Source: Methanosarcinales archaeon (GTDB taxonomy: Archaea; Halobacteriota; Methanosarcinia; Methanosarcinales; Methanogasteraceae). From it: a DNA stretch of 32,058 nt. The notes beneath the pieces were generated by a model that was not told the origin of the DNA, ran no database searches, and saw nothing but the letters and a program-made list of their open reading frames with translations. This document shows, one piece after another, positions 15,994-24,250 of this stretch. The stretch lies in NCBI GenBank assembly GCA_003661105.1, contig QMVM01000001.1:1-32058 (forward strand). Direction: 5' to 3'. The number at the start of each line of letters is the position of its first letter. The first letter of the stretch is position 1. A program made the translations under genes and the position numbers.

Positions 15994-17003
15994 TGTTTAA
16001 AAAATTAAAAGATAAGCTCGACTCATTCAAAGAGGCGATCAGCAGCACGATCGACCGGAAGGCTGCGGATGTGGGTGTGGAAGAAGCGCTGAAGAATGAT
16101 AAGAAGGGTAAGAAGAAGGCAGGGGTTATCAAAAGAGCGAAAACCCTGATCGTTGAGCGGGAGTTGATTCTCGATGAGGGCGACCTCGAGGGTCCGCTGT
16201 GGGATCTTGAGATGGCTCTGCTCGAGAGCGATGTTGCGCTTCCTGTCGCCGAGAGTATCATCGATGCAGTTAAAGACGAACTGGTAGGAGTTCATAAGAA
16301 AATCAGGTCGGACACCTCTGATATCGTCGAAACTGCGCTTAGAAACGCCCTCATCAGTGTAATGTCAAAGGAGATGTTCGATCTCGATGATTTCATCGCA
16401 AACGCCACAAAGCCAGTAACCATTGTATTCATCGGAGTGAACGGCACAGGGAAAACGACTACGATAGCGAAAATAGCATCGAGATTGAAGGCAGCTGGGT
16501 ATTCTGTCGTGATCGCATCAGGAGACACGTTCAGGGCTGGTGCAACAGAGCAGATGGAGAAACATGCTGAGAGAATCGGTGTAAAACTGATCAAGCACCA
16601 GCATGGCGGCGATCCGGCTGCTGTTGTCTATGACGCGGTCCAACATGCGAAAGCGCAGCACCGTGACGTGGTGCTTGCTGACACGGCAGGGCGGATGCAC
16701 ACGAACGTGAACCTGATGGACCAGCTGGAGAAGATCTGCCGTGTGACGCCACCCGATCTCGTGATCTTTGTTGATGAGGCAGTTGCAGGCAATGATGCAG
16801 TGGAGCGGGCGCGGGAGTTTAATGCGATAGTCCCGGTGGGTGGTAGCATCCTCACAAAGGTTGATATGGACTCAAAGGGCGGCGCAGCGATTTCGATTGC
16901 GCACATCACCGGAAAGCCGATACTGTTTCTGGGAACCGGGCAGAAGTATGAGGACTTTGTGAAGTTCGATGCGGGATGGTACGTGGATCAGTTGTTTGAG
17001 TGA
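15993..17003 (+). CDS. ftsY: Signal recognition particle receptor FtsY
   Basis: A 336-residue SRP-family GTPase that docks SRP-bound ribosomes at the membrane. A short charged A region and helical N domain (up to about residue 125) precede the G domain: P-loop GVNGTGKTTT (about 148-157), then DTFRAGATEQ, DTAGRMH, the specificity motif TKVDMDSKGG and the closing loop GTGQKYEDF. All GTPase motifs are intact. The short N-terminal region is usual for archaeal FtsY. It shares one base with the pfdA stop codon (TGATG), so translation is coupled. It ends in TGA and is convergent with the lemA operon. Confidence 0.96.
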   Translation: MFKKLKDKLDSFKEAISSTIDRKAADVGVEEALKNDKKGKKKAGVIKRAKTLIVERELILDEGDLEGPLWDLEMALLESDVALPVAESIIDAVKDELVGVHKKIRSDTSDIVETALRNALISVMSKEMFDLDDFIANATKPVTIVFIGVNGTGKTTTIAKIASRLKAAGYSVVIASGDTFRAGATEQMEKHAERIGVKLIKHQHGGDPAAVVYDAVQHAKAQHRDVVLADTAGRMHTNVNLMDQLEKICRVTPPDLVIFVDEAVAGNDAVERAREFNAIVPVGGSILTKVDMDSKGGAAISIAHITGKPILFLGTGQKYEDFVKFDAGWYVDQLFE

Positions 17004-17038
17004 TCCCCTATCTGGCCCGACCCTGGTAGGTGTCTGCT

Positions 17039-17194
17039 TCAGCTGATTCCTTCTATGCAGTCCGGCATGAATGTACCAGACATACATGCGGATTGCATCC
17101 CTTCGTGCCACTCGGAGACCTACTGCTTATCATACATGCTCTTTGTGGTCCGGGTGTTGTCTTTATCCCTTCCGATCTCAAGTTTCATTTTCAT
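17039..17194 (-). other. Possible 51-codon small frame with an in-frame TAG, downstream of lemA
   Basis: On the minus strand, 22 bases after the lemA stop, an ATG at 17194 preceded by AGGGTG opens MKMKLEIGRDKDNTRTTKSM. It meets TAG at 17120-17122 after 24 codons and stays open for 26 more (Met/Cys-rich: GMQSACMSGTFMPDC) to TGA at 17039. I recognise no family. It may be chance, a decayed gene, or a small gene with amber read-through. Confidence 0.2.
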
Positions 17195-17216
17195 AGACTA
17201 CACCCTAAAAACCCCT

Positions 17217-17789
17217 TTAAAACTCCACCTTTGGTGCGGTTTCCGCTCCTTCCTCCGCCTCGAAGTACGGCCTTTCATCAAACCCAAACATTTTGGCAAC
17301 GATTGCCGCTGGCATCCTCTTTATCATGGTGTTGTACGCCCTGACCTCTTCGTTGTAGCGCATCCGTTCTACTGCAATGCGGTTTTCCGTCCCTTCCAGT
17401 TGTGATTGCAAGGCAAGGAAGTTTTCGCTCGCCTTCAGATCAGGGTAATTCTCAACGACTACGAGAAGTCTTGAGAGCGCTGAATCCATCGTGCCGGCAG
17501 CCGCCATCTGCTCCTTAGTCGAGGACGCCGCGCCCCACTGACTCCTCGCTCTTGTAATCTCGGTTAATAGTTCCTCTTCATGCGATGCATAACCCTTCAC
17601 AGTCGAAACGAGGTTCGGGATCAGGTCGACTCTTCGCTGGTACTGGCTCTCCACCTGAGCCCATGCTTTGTCAACCCCCTCCTCAGAACTTACGAAACCG
17701 TTGTACATCGATAGGAACCAGCCGCCAGTAAGCAGTGCAACTACTGCAATTACGGCCACAACGATAAGTGCTGTATTCTTAGAACTCAT
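17217..17789 (-). CDS. lemA: LemA family protein
   Basis: A 190-residue protein with one N-terminal membrane helix (TALIVVAVIAVVALLTGGWFL), a short extracytoplasmic start and a helical-bundle body with the LemA signature YNGFVSSEEGVDKAWAQVES, followed by QRRVDLIPNLVSTVKGYASHE and the C-terminal block YNTMIKRMPAAIVAKMFGF. LemA proteins are widespread and poorly understood; many are encoded beside TPM-domain proteins and are linked to membrane stress or modulation of sensor systems. It is the last gene of the operon and its ATG overlaps the stop of the gene before it (ATGA, 17786-17789). Confidence 0.93.
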   Translation of the reverse strand: MSSKNTALIVVAVIAVVALLTGGWFLSMYNGFVSSEEGVDKAWAQVESQYQRRVDLIPNLVSTVKGYASHEEELLTEITRARSQWGAASSTKEQMAAAGTMDSALSRLLVVVENYPDLKASENFLALQSQLEGTENRIAVERMRYNEEVRAYNTMIKRMPAAIVAKMFGFDERPYFEAEEGAETAPKVEF

Positions 17790-18433
17790 TCAATCACCTC
17801 AAATTCATCAACGATCTCTCCAATGTCCGATAGTACCTTGATGATATCTCTGATGTACTGCTCCTTCTCCTTCTTAAATTTGGCATTGCCGCGCCGTATA
17901 TCATATATCTCTCTTAAGACGTCCGTGTCGACATCATAAGCGTTCGAGACTGCCCTCCACATATCACCGGTGCTGCTGGCAGGTAAGTCCTTCAGGTACA
18001 GGAGCGATCCAACGATCGGCGCAAGGACCGGGACTGATGCGAGGGCAAGCCTCTCGAGATCCTTGCCCTTGAACCTTAGATATTCCCCGCGGAGGTGGAG
18101 CAGCTTTGACCGGAACTCAAACTCAAGCTGATGTCGCAGGTGCGCCTTTGATATCACAAGGTCTTTTAAGAGGTCTTCACCATCAAGCATCGTATGGTGC
18201 TGCTTGATGTTTAAAAATTCGATGGGAAACACATCGGAACCGTCGAAGAGTTCCTCCTTTGTCAAGAGAAGCGGTATTTCCTTAGTCCCTTTGAGTTTAT
18301 GCAGCGTATCAAAGTCGATACTATTGCATACCGCAAGGAGCATCATATCGTCGCCAGTCTGATATTCTGCAAGTGTTACCAGATTAGCTCCCAGAATCGT
18401 CTTTATTTTCTCCACATCCGTCTCTTTTGCCAT
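17786..18433 (-). CDS. Conserved protein of unknown function in the TPM-LemA operon (nucleotidyltransferase-like)
   Basis: A 215-residue soluble protein. The N-terminal half (NLVTLAEYQTGDDMMLLAV, then the block PLLLTKEELFDGSDVFPIEF) is reminiscent of a small nucleotidyltransferase-like fold that lacks clear catalytic aspartates: a GSD-like trace remains in DGSDVF. The middle is helical with HLRHQLEFEFRSKLLHLRGEY, a pattern I associate with uncharacterised proteins encoded near lemA. The C-terminus is charged and helical. It is flanked 54 bases downstream of the TPM gene and overlaps lemA by 4 nt, so all three should work together. The function is not known; I would not call it an active enzyme. 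Confidence 0.7.
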   Translation of the reverse strand: MAKETDVEKIKTILGANLVTLAEYQTGDDMMLLAVCNSIDFDTLHKLKGTKEIPLLLTKEELFDGSDVFPIEFLNIKQHHTMLDGEDLLKDLVISKAHLRHQLEFEFRSKLLHLRGEYLRFKGKDLERLALASVPVLAPIVGSLLYLKDLPASSTGDMWRAVSNAYDVDTDVLREIYDIRRGNAKFKKEKEQYIRDIIKVLSDIGEIVDEFEVIE

Positions 18434-18487
18434 ATTATCACCACATTATCATCGATTATCATCAAACACTGCTCACCAGCCTACACA

Positions 18488-19246
18488 TCACCATCCGCCT
18501 CCGAATCCGCCACCCCCGGACATGCCACCTCCGAAGCCACCGAATCCGCCACCTCCGAATCCGCCACCCCCGGACATGCCACCTCCGAAGCCACCAACAC
18601 CTCCGTAGTACATATATCCGCGCCCTCCACCCCTCCGCCCTACAGACATCAGGATGAGTAGGGCTATGATGAAAATGAAAAAGATCACCGTCCCGATCCC
18701 CCCGCTGGAGGTGCCGGTACTACCCTGATTGTTCATGCTGTACTCGGAGATGATCTCCTCATCGCCTTCGAGGAGCCCTTCGATTATGATCATAGCCTCA
18801 TAGATGCCTTTTCCGTATTCGCCATTTTTGAAATTGGGTGTGATGATCCTATCGCCAATATTCACCTTCATGCTGTCGGTTATCACCCCTTCAAGCCCGT
18901 AACCAACTTCAAACCTGTATTTTCGTTCCTGTTTTGCTACAAGAATCAAAAGACCGTTATCTTTATCCTTTTTACCTATGCCAGCCTGTTCGAAGAGTTT
19001 TACCGCATACGTCTCTCTGGATTCGCCTTCAAGAGATTCCACGGTAACAACAACGATCTCAACTGTTGTCGCTCCTTCGATATTCTTTGCAAGCTCGGTT
19101 ATCTTCGCTTCATAGGCCGGATCGATCATATCCGCATCATCGGTGACAAACCCGGTGAGCTGCGGATAATCGACGGCTGCAACCACCGATAAGGCGGACA
19201 AGAGGATCAGCAGAATCAATATTACAGATGGCTTTGTCATTTTCAT
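18488..19246 (-). CDS. TPM-domain membrane protein with glycine-rich tail (YgcG-like)
   Basis: A 252-residue protein with an N-terminal signal sequence (ILILLILLSALSVVAAV), an extracytoplasmic TPM domain (about 28-165: LTGFVTDDADMIDPAYEAKI, the block GIGKKDKDNGLLILVAKQER, VGYGLEGVITDSM), a second membrane helix (VIFFIFIIALLILM) and a very Gly/Phe-rich tail ending GGGGFGGGW. This is the classic YgcG/TPM_phosphatase layout, regularly encoded next to LemA. TPM domains bind metals and some have acid-phosphatase activity, while the in vivo role is unclear. A perfect 44-bp direct repeat (period 54 bp, 18 codons) has lengthened the tail. ATG 19246 is used; ATG 19240 is an alternative. Confidence 0.9.
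   Translation of the reverse strand: MKMTKPSVILILLILLSALSVVAAVDYPQLTGFVTDDADMIDPAYEAKITELAKNIEGATTVEIVVVTVESLEGESRETYAVKLFEQAGIGKKDKDNGLLILVAKQERKYRFEVGYGLEGVITDSMKVNIGDRIITPNFKNGEYGKGIYEAMIIIEGLLEGDEEIISEYSMNNQGSTGTSSGGIGTVIFFIFIIALLILMSVGRRGGGRGYMYYGGVGGFGGGMSGGGGFGGGGFGGFGGGMSGGGGFGGGW
18498..18595. repeat. 44-bp perfect direct repeat, period 54 bp, in the Gly-rich tail
   Basis: Copies at 18498-18541 and 18552-18595 are identical. The period keeps the reading frame and duplicates an 18-residue Gly/Phe/Met/Ser unit. Confidence 0.9.
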
Positions 19247-19293
19247 CGTACCACGGTCGCTCCTTGAACAACTTTTAATCCTATCTGTCTTAA

Positions 19294-19305
19294 CTTATAT
19301 AAAAG
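19294..19305 (-). promoter_or_regulatory. TATA box of the TPM-unknown-lemA operon
   Basis: CTTTTATATAAG on the minus strand, about 48 nt upstream of ATG 19246, implies a leader of about 25 nt. AAGGAG lies about 12 nt before the start codon. Confidence 0.65.
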
Positions 19306-19451
19306 CTCTCCAGCTGGAGTTGGTTGCCAACTTACCGTATGTGCTGAAGAACACCCCCTCCCGTGGAATCCATGCTGATACGGTTGGGTACGGAGTATCA
19401 TAGTAGAGTGTGCGTGTGTCTTCTTAACCACACCCTACTCTGCGGTCTTAA

Positions 19452-20654
19452 TCACCCAAACACGGCTCTTCGCACAGCGTCGATATTAGCATCCACCTCG
19501 ATTGGCTTTGGGCAGACATCCACAACCTCGGTCGGATCCTTCATGATGTTGCCAGTCGTGATACAGACGATCCGCTCATCAGCGTCGATCCGCCCCTCCG
19601 CAACCAGTTTGCGCAGTCCGGCAACCGATGTCGCACTTGCCGGCTCAACACCGACCCCCTCTGTCGATGCCAGATTCCGCTGCGCAGAGATGATCTCATC
19701 ATCAGAGACCGAGATTGCAAGCCCGCCCGATTCCCTGATCGCGCGGAGTGCTTTTGCAGCGTTTACAGGGTCCCCGATCCGTATTGCAGTTGCAATTGTC
19801 TCTGGGTTGGGATCGGGCACAATCTCTGCAAGTTCGCGGTCTATAGCGTCCACGACCGGACGCGAACCCTCTGCCTGGATGCCGGTCATCTTCGGGATCG
19901 CATCGGTGACGCCGAGTTCTTTCAGTTCCTTAAAACCTTTGTATATTGCGGAGATGTTACCAGCGTTTCCGACAGGCAGTATGACCCGGTCAGGAACCTC
20001 CCACCCGAGTTCATCCACAATCTCAAAAGCGATCGTCTTCTGACCTTCCAGCCGAAACGGGTTGATCGAGTTTAAGAGATAGAAACCGTACTCGTCGCAG
20101 ACCTCGCGCACGAGCCGGAGAGCCTCGTCAAAGTTTCCGCGGATGTTTAAGACCTTTGCGCCATGAATCAGTGCCTGTGCGATCTTGCCGAGCGCAACTT
20201 TCCCACCGGGAAGCAGCACCACTGCAGGAATCCCTGCTTTTGCCGCATAAGTCGCAAGCGATGCAGACGTGTTTCCCGTGGACGCACATGCAACGGTCTT
20301 CATGCCAAGTTCGATCGCCTTTGTCACACCAACGGTCATGCCTCGGTCCTTGAATGATCCGGTTGGGTTCAATCCCTCGTGCTTGACAAAGATCTCGGAT
20401 AGCTCCAGGTCATCCTTGAGTCGTTCTGTGCGGTATAGTGGAGTGCCGCCCTCCCTGATCGTCACCGGCTTGATATCTACAGGAAGGAGTGCTTTATACT
20501 TCCAGACCGATCTGCATTCATCGGTTTTGCGAAAGTCTATCTCCGATAGGTCATAGATCACCTCTAAAAGTCCGCCACATGATGGGCAGGTGTATATGAT
20601 CTCATCAGGATCGTATAGGGTGTGGCACTCGATGCACTGGAGTTGGTAATTCAT
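19452..20654 (-). CDS. thrC: Threonine synthase
   Basis: A 400-residue fold-type II PLP enzyme converting O-phosphohomoserine to threonine. The N-terminus has a zinc-ribbon-like Cys set (CIECHTLY...YTCPSCGG, residues 7-27), common in archaeal ThrC. PLP Lys102 lies in PTGSFKDRGMT; ACASTGNTSASLA and the phosphate-binding LPVGNAGNISAIYKG loop follow, and CITTGNIMKD lies near the C-terminus. Length is normal for the class. AAAGGA lies 6 nt before the ATG. It is transcribed divergently from the UPF0179 gene; the 97-base spacer has ATTTTAGTA-like elements readable in both directions, so the promoters may overlap. Confidence 0.94.
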   Translation of the reverse strand: MNYQLQCIECHTLYDPDEIIYTCPSCGGLLEVIYDLSEIDFRKTDECRSVWKYKALLPVDIKPVTIREGGTPLYRTERLKDDLELSEIFVKHEGLNPTGSFKDRGMTVGVTKAIELGMKTVACASTGNTSASLATYAAKAGIPAVVLLPGGKVALGKIAQALIHGAKVLNIRGNFDEALRLVREVCDEYGFYLLNSINPFRLEGQKTIAFEIVDELGWEVPDRVILPVGNAGNISAIYKGFKELKELGVTDAIPKMTGIQAEGSRPVVDAIDRELAEIVPDPNPETIATAIRIGDPVNAAKALRAIRESGGLAISVSDDEIISAQRNLASTEGVGVEPASATSVAGLRKLVAEGRIDADERIVCITTGNIMKDPTEVVDVCPKPIEVDANIDAVRRAVFG

Positions 20655-20751
20655 GGTTATCCTTTTGTTGGTGGCGGATGTAAAGGTGTTGGGTCAAGAT
20701 TTTAGTACTTGGCGATCGTATCAAATCACATCAATTCGGAAAGGTGAAATA

Positions 20752-21198
20752 ATGGAACTTAATACAACCATCACGCTCATTGGAGTACGGCTTGCAAAGG
20801 TCGGAACAGAGTTTATTTTCAAAGGTCCTGCCCCGGAATGCGAGGATTGTAGATTCAAGAACAGTTGTATGAATCTGAGCCCCGGGAGAAAATATCGTAT
20901 CGTAAATATCAGAACCACTACCACACATTCTTGTGATGTGCACGACGAGGGCGTGCAGGCGGTGGAGATTGTGGAATCCCCGATCATATCTGCAATCGAA
21001 TCAAAAAAGGCATTCAAAGGCTCGAAGATCGTTTTTGAGCCACCATCGTGTAAAAGAAGCGAGTGTAATATGCACGACCTCTGCCATCCGATCGGGCTGG
21101 AATTCGGTGACAAATGTACAATCTCTGATGTGATCGGGGATGCTCCTGACGAATGCATGAAGGGATTGTCGTTGAAGGTCGTCGAACTGACGCGATAA
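20752..21198 (+). CDS. UPF0179 family protein
   Basis: A 148-residue cysteine-rich protein of the archaeal UPF0179 family. It starts MELNTTITLIGVRLAKVGTE, followed by PECEDCRFKNSCMNLSPGRKYRI, the segment THSCDVHDEGVQAVEIV, PPSCKRSECNMHDLCHPIGL and a final AECM-like DECMKGLSLKVVEL. The Cys pairs suggest a bound metal or iron-sulfur cluster. The role is unknown. ATG 20752 is chosen because AAGGTGA lies 5 nt upstream; an earlier in-frame start at 20653 would overlap the divergent thrC start. Confidence 0.92.
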   Translation: MELNTTITLIGVRLAKVGTEFIFKGPAPECEDCRFKNSCMNLSPGRKYRIVNIRTTTTHSCDVHDEGVQAVEIVESPIISAIESKKAFKGSKIVFEPPSCKRSECNMHDLCHPIGLEFGDKCTISDVIGDAPDECMKGLSLKVVELTR

Positions 21199-21216
21199 CA
21201 GGCACAGTCTAAAAAC

Positions 21217-21744
21217 TCAAGTTTTCGGACGCACCAGACGGTCGTACACCTCATCGATCATCCCGGAAACATCAATGCTGCACGTCCTTGCAACCAGTAG
21301 AGCAACCGCGTCTGTTTCAACGATTCCCAGACGTTCATGTGCATCATTGATCAGGCGTATGACCTCTTGCTTGCTTTTCACGCCAGATAGCTGCTCGACC
21401 ACCCGGTCGATTATGGCACTCTCATCAGATGCTTCTTTGGTCTCTTTGAGTAACACCTCGTCCTTAGTAGCAGTGGCATCGATGGATCGCTCCTGACGAT
21501 ATAGTATGCTCTGGTCCGGTCTGAAATCGACTGGAATCTCCACTGAATGGATATCGAATAACGGCTCAACCACTTCACCTGTGATCCGCACAAGCTCTCG
21601 TTGCTCTGCATTTGCAAGTACTGACTCTGCCTGATCAGGCGAGAACCATTTCAGATCGAGGGAGAGCGCAAATACGAATTCACTGATCGAGGTTACTTTC
21701 CCCTTCTTCCGGAATATATGGGCGACGACCTGTTCCAGAGTCAT
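21217..21744 (-). CDS. DUF2240 family protein
   Basis: A 175-residue archaeal protein. The N-terminal winged-helix-like segment (FRKKGKVTSISEFVFALSLD followed by LKWFSPDQAESVLANAEQRELV) is the DUF2240 hallmark. A variable linker leads to a helical C-terminal half (IIDRVVEQLSGVKSKQEVIR, then LGIVETDAVALLVAR). DNA or RNA binding is possible from the N-terminal fold but not shown. It is the last of the serA operon, overlapping the preceding gene by 4 nt (ATGC-ATGA type junction at 21741-21744), and is convergent with UPF0179 across an 18-base gap. Confidence 0.85.
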   Translation of the reverse strand: MTLEQVVAHIFRKKGKVTSISEFVFALSLDLKWFSPDQAESVLANAEQRELVRITGEVVEPLFDIHSVEIPVDFRPDQSILYRQERSIDATATKDEVLLKETKEASDESAIIDRVVEQLSGVKSKQEVIRLINDAHERLGIVETDAVALLVARTCSIDVSGMIDEVYDRLVRPKT

Positions 21745-22241
21745 GCATTCCCTTGCCTGAGCGCCTCAACGATTCTACCTGCCACCTGCCTGCACTCGGT
21801 CATGCCGGGTCCGGAATTGAGATGAACCATAAGCGTGAGCAGATCCCCGTCCAGATGCATCCGCACCAGATAGTCATCGCCAGTAAATGCGATCATCCTA
21901 TATTTTTCATCGAGGCGGCTATATTTTAGTGATATCTTAAAATCAAGCGTGCCATCACTCTCGATCCCGACCAGAACCGCGTCCACGCTGGCAGGGCTTA
22001 AATGCGCAAAATCGAGATTATTCTCGACGATGTATACCGCAATCTCGCGTTTTGCCTTGACGGTGTGCCCCCCTTGGTCGGGCGATTCCGTGGTGAACAT
22101 CTCGTGTCTTCCGTCCAGCCCCGCCATCGTCCGGACCAGATACGGGAGGTCCTCGTAGTACCGGTATTTCTGCTCGAAATGAACATCACTCTTCGGGAAA
22201 TGGTAGTAGATGCGCTTTCTCATATCCATATTCTCGATCAC
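21741..22241 (-). CDS. Conserved archaeal protein of unknown function, downstream of serA
   Basis: About 160-166 residues, probably cytosolic, with mixed alpha/beta character and no signal or membrane segment. Visible blocks are RIYYHFPKSDVHFEQKYRYY, the stretch KAKREIAVYIVENNLDFAHL and FTGDDYLVRMHLDGDLLTLM. I do not recognise a family. The GTG at 22241 overlaps the serA stop (GTGA) and suggests coupling; ATG codons at 22229 and 22223 are equally possible and give a cleaner N-terminus (MRKRIYYHF). It sits between serA and DUF2240 with overlaps on both sides, so it belongs to that operon. Confidence 0.65.
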   Translation of the reverse strand: MIENMDMRKRIYYHFPKSDVHFEQKYRYYEDLPYLVRTMAGLDGRHEMFTTESPDQGGHTVKAKREIAVYIVENNLDFAHLSPASVDAVLVGIESDGTLDFKISLKYSRLDEKYRMIAFTGDDYLVRMHLDGDLLTLMVHLNSGPGMTECRQVAGRIVEALRQGNA

Positions 22242-23803
22242 ACTTTGATCAGTTCAGCATCAGAGACTCCGTCGACACCCCGGATCTCGCCGAGCAGCGT
22301 GTCAGGAACGTCTGAGTCGACATTCAGGACCATGATCGCCCGGTCATCCGTCCCGGTTTCGCTGACCTGCATCCCGGATATGTTGATCTTCTCCCTGCCA
22401 AGGATTATGCAGCAGGGACCGATGATATTCGGGCGGTTCTCGTGCCGTGAGATAATCATGTGGCTCGATGGTACGATATCGAGACGGCACCCATCGATAC
22501 TGAGTATCCGCAAGGCACCACTGATGAGCGCACCGGTGACCGATCTCGACTCACCCCCTCCGGCAAGCGCAATCGTTATCGACTGCTGATCCACAGTCTC
22601 GGTTGATTTACTCTCCTTGATCCTAATCTTTCGCTCCTTTGCAAGTTCCGGAGCGTTTACATAGTTAACGCTCGCCCCCATCGACTGCGAAAGAACACCT
22701 TTGAGTGCTGCAAGCGTAACCATCCTTAAATCGGTGTCAAAGACCGCACCAGAGTAGTCGATCTCGATCGCATCGAAACTGCGCATCAATTGGGCACATA
22801 TACCCCCGAGCGTCTCTGCAACACTGATATATGGCGCAACCACACCCATGGCATCGGACTGGATGTGCGGCAGGTTGATCGCGGTCGTTACAGACTCGCC
22901 ACTTAGCGCGGCAAGCACCTGATTCGCGACATCGACCGCGACCGCGACCTGTGCCTCCGCTGTAGACGCGCCGAGATGCGGAGTTACGATCACACGATCC
23001 AGATCAAGAAGCTGGCTTCCTGTCGGAGGCTCGTTTACGAAGACATCGAGTGCGGCGCCGGATACCTGGTTTTTATTGACAGCACGGACGAGCGCGTCCT
23101 CATCGATGACCCCGCCGCGTGCGCAGTTAATGATCCTGACGCCGGGCTTCATCATCTCGAACTGGGCGTCGCTGACCATGCCTCTGGTCTCGTCTGTAAG
23201 TGGCGTATGCACCGTGATGTAGTCGGACTCCTTAAGCACAGTCTCGAGGTCTACGAGTTCGATCCCGAGTTCCTTTGCACGCTCTTTTGGTATGAACGGA
23301 TCATAAGCGATGATCTTCATTAGAAGACCTTGCGCACGTTTTACAACTCCTATTCCAACTCTCCCAAGCCCGATCGTGCCGAGAACCTTTCCACGAACCT
23401 CGCTTCCTGTGAACAGTTTGCGCTCCCACTTGCCAGCCTTCAACGAGGCGTTCGCCTGCGCCACATTCCTTGATAGCGCAAGCATCATCGCGATCGTGTG
23501 TTCTGCTGCTGAGATCGTATTTCCTTCGGGAGTGTTCGCAACGATTATTCCTTTCCTCGTCGCTGCGGCGATATCGATGTTATCGACACCGACTCCAGCC
23601 CTGCCAACGATCTTGAGGCGGTCTGCTGCATTTATAATTTTTTCTGTTACCTTTGTCCCGCTTCTGATCGCAAGGGCATCGTACTCTGGTATGATGCTTA
23701 CGAGTTCGTCCTCGGAAAGACCGGTATTGACATCCACGTCATGTTCTGCTCTGAGTATCTCCAAACCCTCTTCTGCGAGGGGATCGCTTACAAGAATTTT
23801 CAC
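22238..23803 (-). CDS. serA: D-3-phosphoglycerate dehydrogenase
   Basis: A 521-residue long-form SerA, first enzyme of serine synthesis (3-phosphoglycerate to phosphohydroxypyruvate with NAD). Motifs in order: GRAGVGVDNIDIAAA, the segment NTPEGNTISAAEHTIAMMLA, the Rossmann loop GTIGLGRVGIGVV, NCARGGVIDEDALV with the catalytic arginine region, and VTPHLGASTAEAQVAVA with the catalytic histidine. An intervening ASB-type domain (about 315-450) and a C-terminal ACT domain (EKINISGMQVSETG) indicate allosteric control, probably by serine. GTG start at 23803 with GGAGGT 8 nt upstream. First gene of a three-gene operon. Confidence 0.95.
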   Translation of the reverse strand: MKILVSDPLAEEGLEILRAEHDVDVNTGLSEDELVSIIPEYDALAIRSGTKVTEKIINAADRLKIVGRAGVGVDNIDIAAATRKGIIVANTPEGNTISAAEHTIAMMLALSRNVAQANASLKAGKWERKLFTGSEVRGKVLGTIGLGRVGIGVVKRAQGLLMKIIAYDPFIPKERAKELGIELVDLETVLKESDYITVHTPLTDETRGMVSDAQFEMMKPGVRIINCARGGVIDEDALVRAVNKNQVSGAALDVFVNEPPTGSQLLDLDRVIVTPHLGASTAEAQVAVAVDVANQVLAALSGESVTTAINLPHIQSDAMGVVAPYISVAETLGGICAQLMRSFDAIEIDYSGAVFDTDLRMVTLAALKGVLSQSMGASVNYVNAPELAKERKIRIKESKSTETVDQQSITIALAGGGESRSVTGALISGALRILSIDGCRLDIVPSSHMIISRHENRPNIIGPCCIILGREKINISGMQVSETGTDDRAIMVLNVDSDVPDTLLGEIRGVDGVSDAELIKV

Positions 23804-23840
23804 CTATATTACCTCCCTCGGTATGTTATGATGTGTCTGT

Positions 23841-23851
23841 GATCTTATATC
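23841..23851 (-). promoter_or_regulatory. TATA box of the serA operon
   Basis: AGATATAAGAT on the minus strand lies about 40 nt before the GTG start; the transcript would begin near 23822, leaving an ~18-nt leader that just includes the ribosome site. Confidence 0.6.
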
Positions 23852-23991
23852 TTAAAACGTGTGTGGTGCAATCATCGATGCGGGTATTTTAGTGCCCGAG
23901 TTCCGCTGGCAGCAGTTCGCCAGATTGGATAATCTTTCTTATTATAGCCGCTATTTCACGATCGATGAAATCATATCCGATTACCTACTGG

Positions 23992-24037
23992 TAACAACGT
24001 TATCACCTAACAATATTGTTATATAACAGATTTGTTA
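23992..24037. promoter_or_regulatory. Array of three TAAC...GTTA palindromes upstream of serA
   Basis: Three inverted repeats follow each other: TAACAACGTTA (23992-24002), the perfect TAACAATATTGTTA (24008-24021) and TAACAGATTTGTTA (24024-24037). Their centres are about 17 bases apart. Such evenly spaced dyads look like an operator for a dimeric or multimeric regulator. The array lies about 190 bases upstream of the serA start and 140 upstream of its TATA box. The rest of the 447-base gap (23804-24250) has no gene. Confidence 0.5.
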
Positions 24038-24115
24038 TGTAAGATTTATCGGTTTTCACCATCGAAAATCCCACCTGCGCACGCCGTCCACGCGTGGGGG
24101 CGGTATATGCATCCG

Positions 24116-24145
24116 GCGAGCACACTCCATTAATGGCGTGCTCGC
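24116..24145. other. Perfect 8-bp stem hairpin
   Basis: GCGAGCAC (24116-24123) pairs with GTGCTCGC (24138-24145) over a 14-base loop. There is no T-run after it, so it is not a classic terminator; it could end the zinc-ribbon gene transcript or be part of a small RNA. Confidence 0.35.
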
Positions 24146-24250
24146 GAATCGCATCAGGATATGTGGACATCGTGGTTATGGCAGGTTAGTTTCATGCAGG
24201 GTGTAAAATTAATGGCATACAACTTGCAGGTGACTCTCGGCAGAGCTGCC

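Noticed and set aside
18299..18661. Repetitive plus-strand frame rich in SESATPGHATSEA
   Set aside because: Antisense reading of the Gly-rich tail repeats of the TPM protein.
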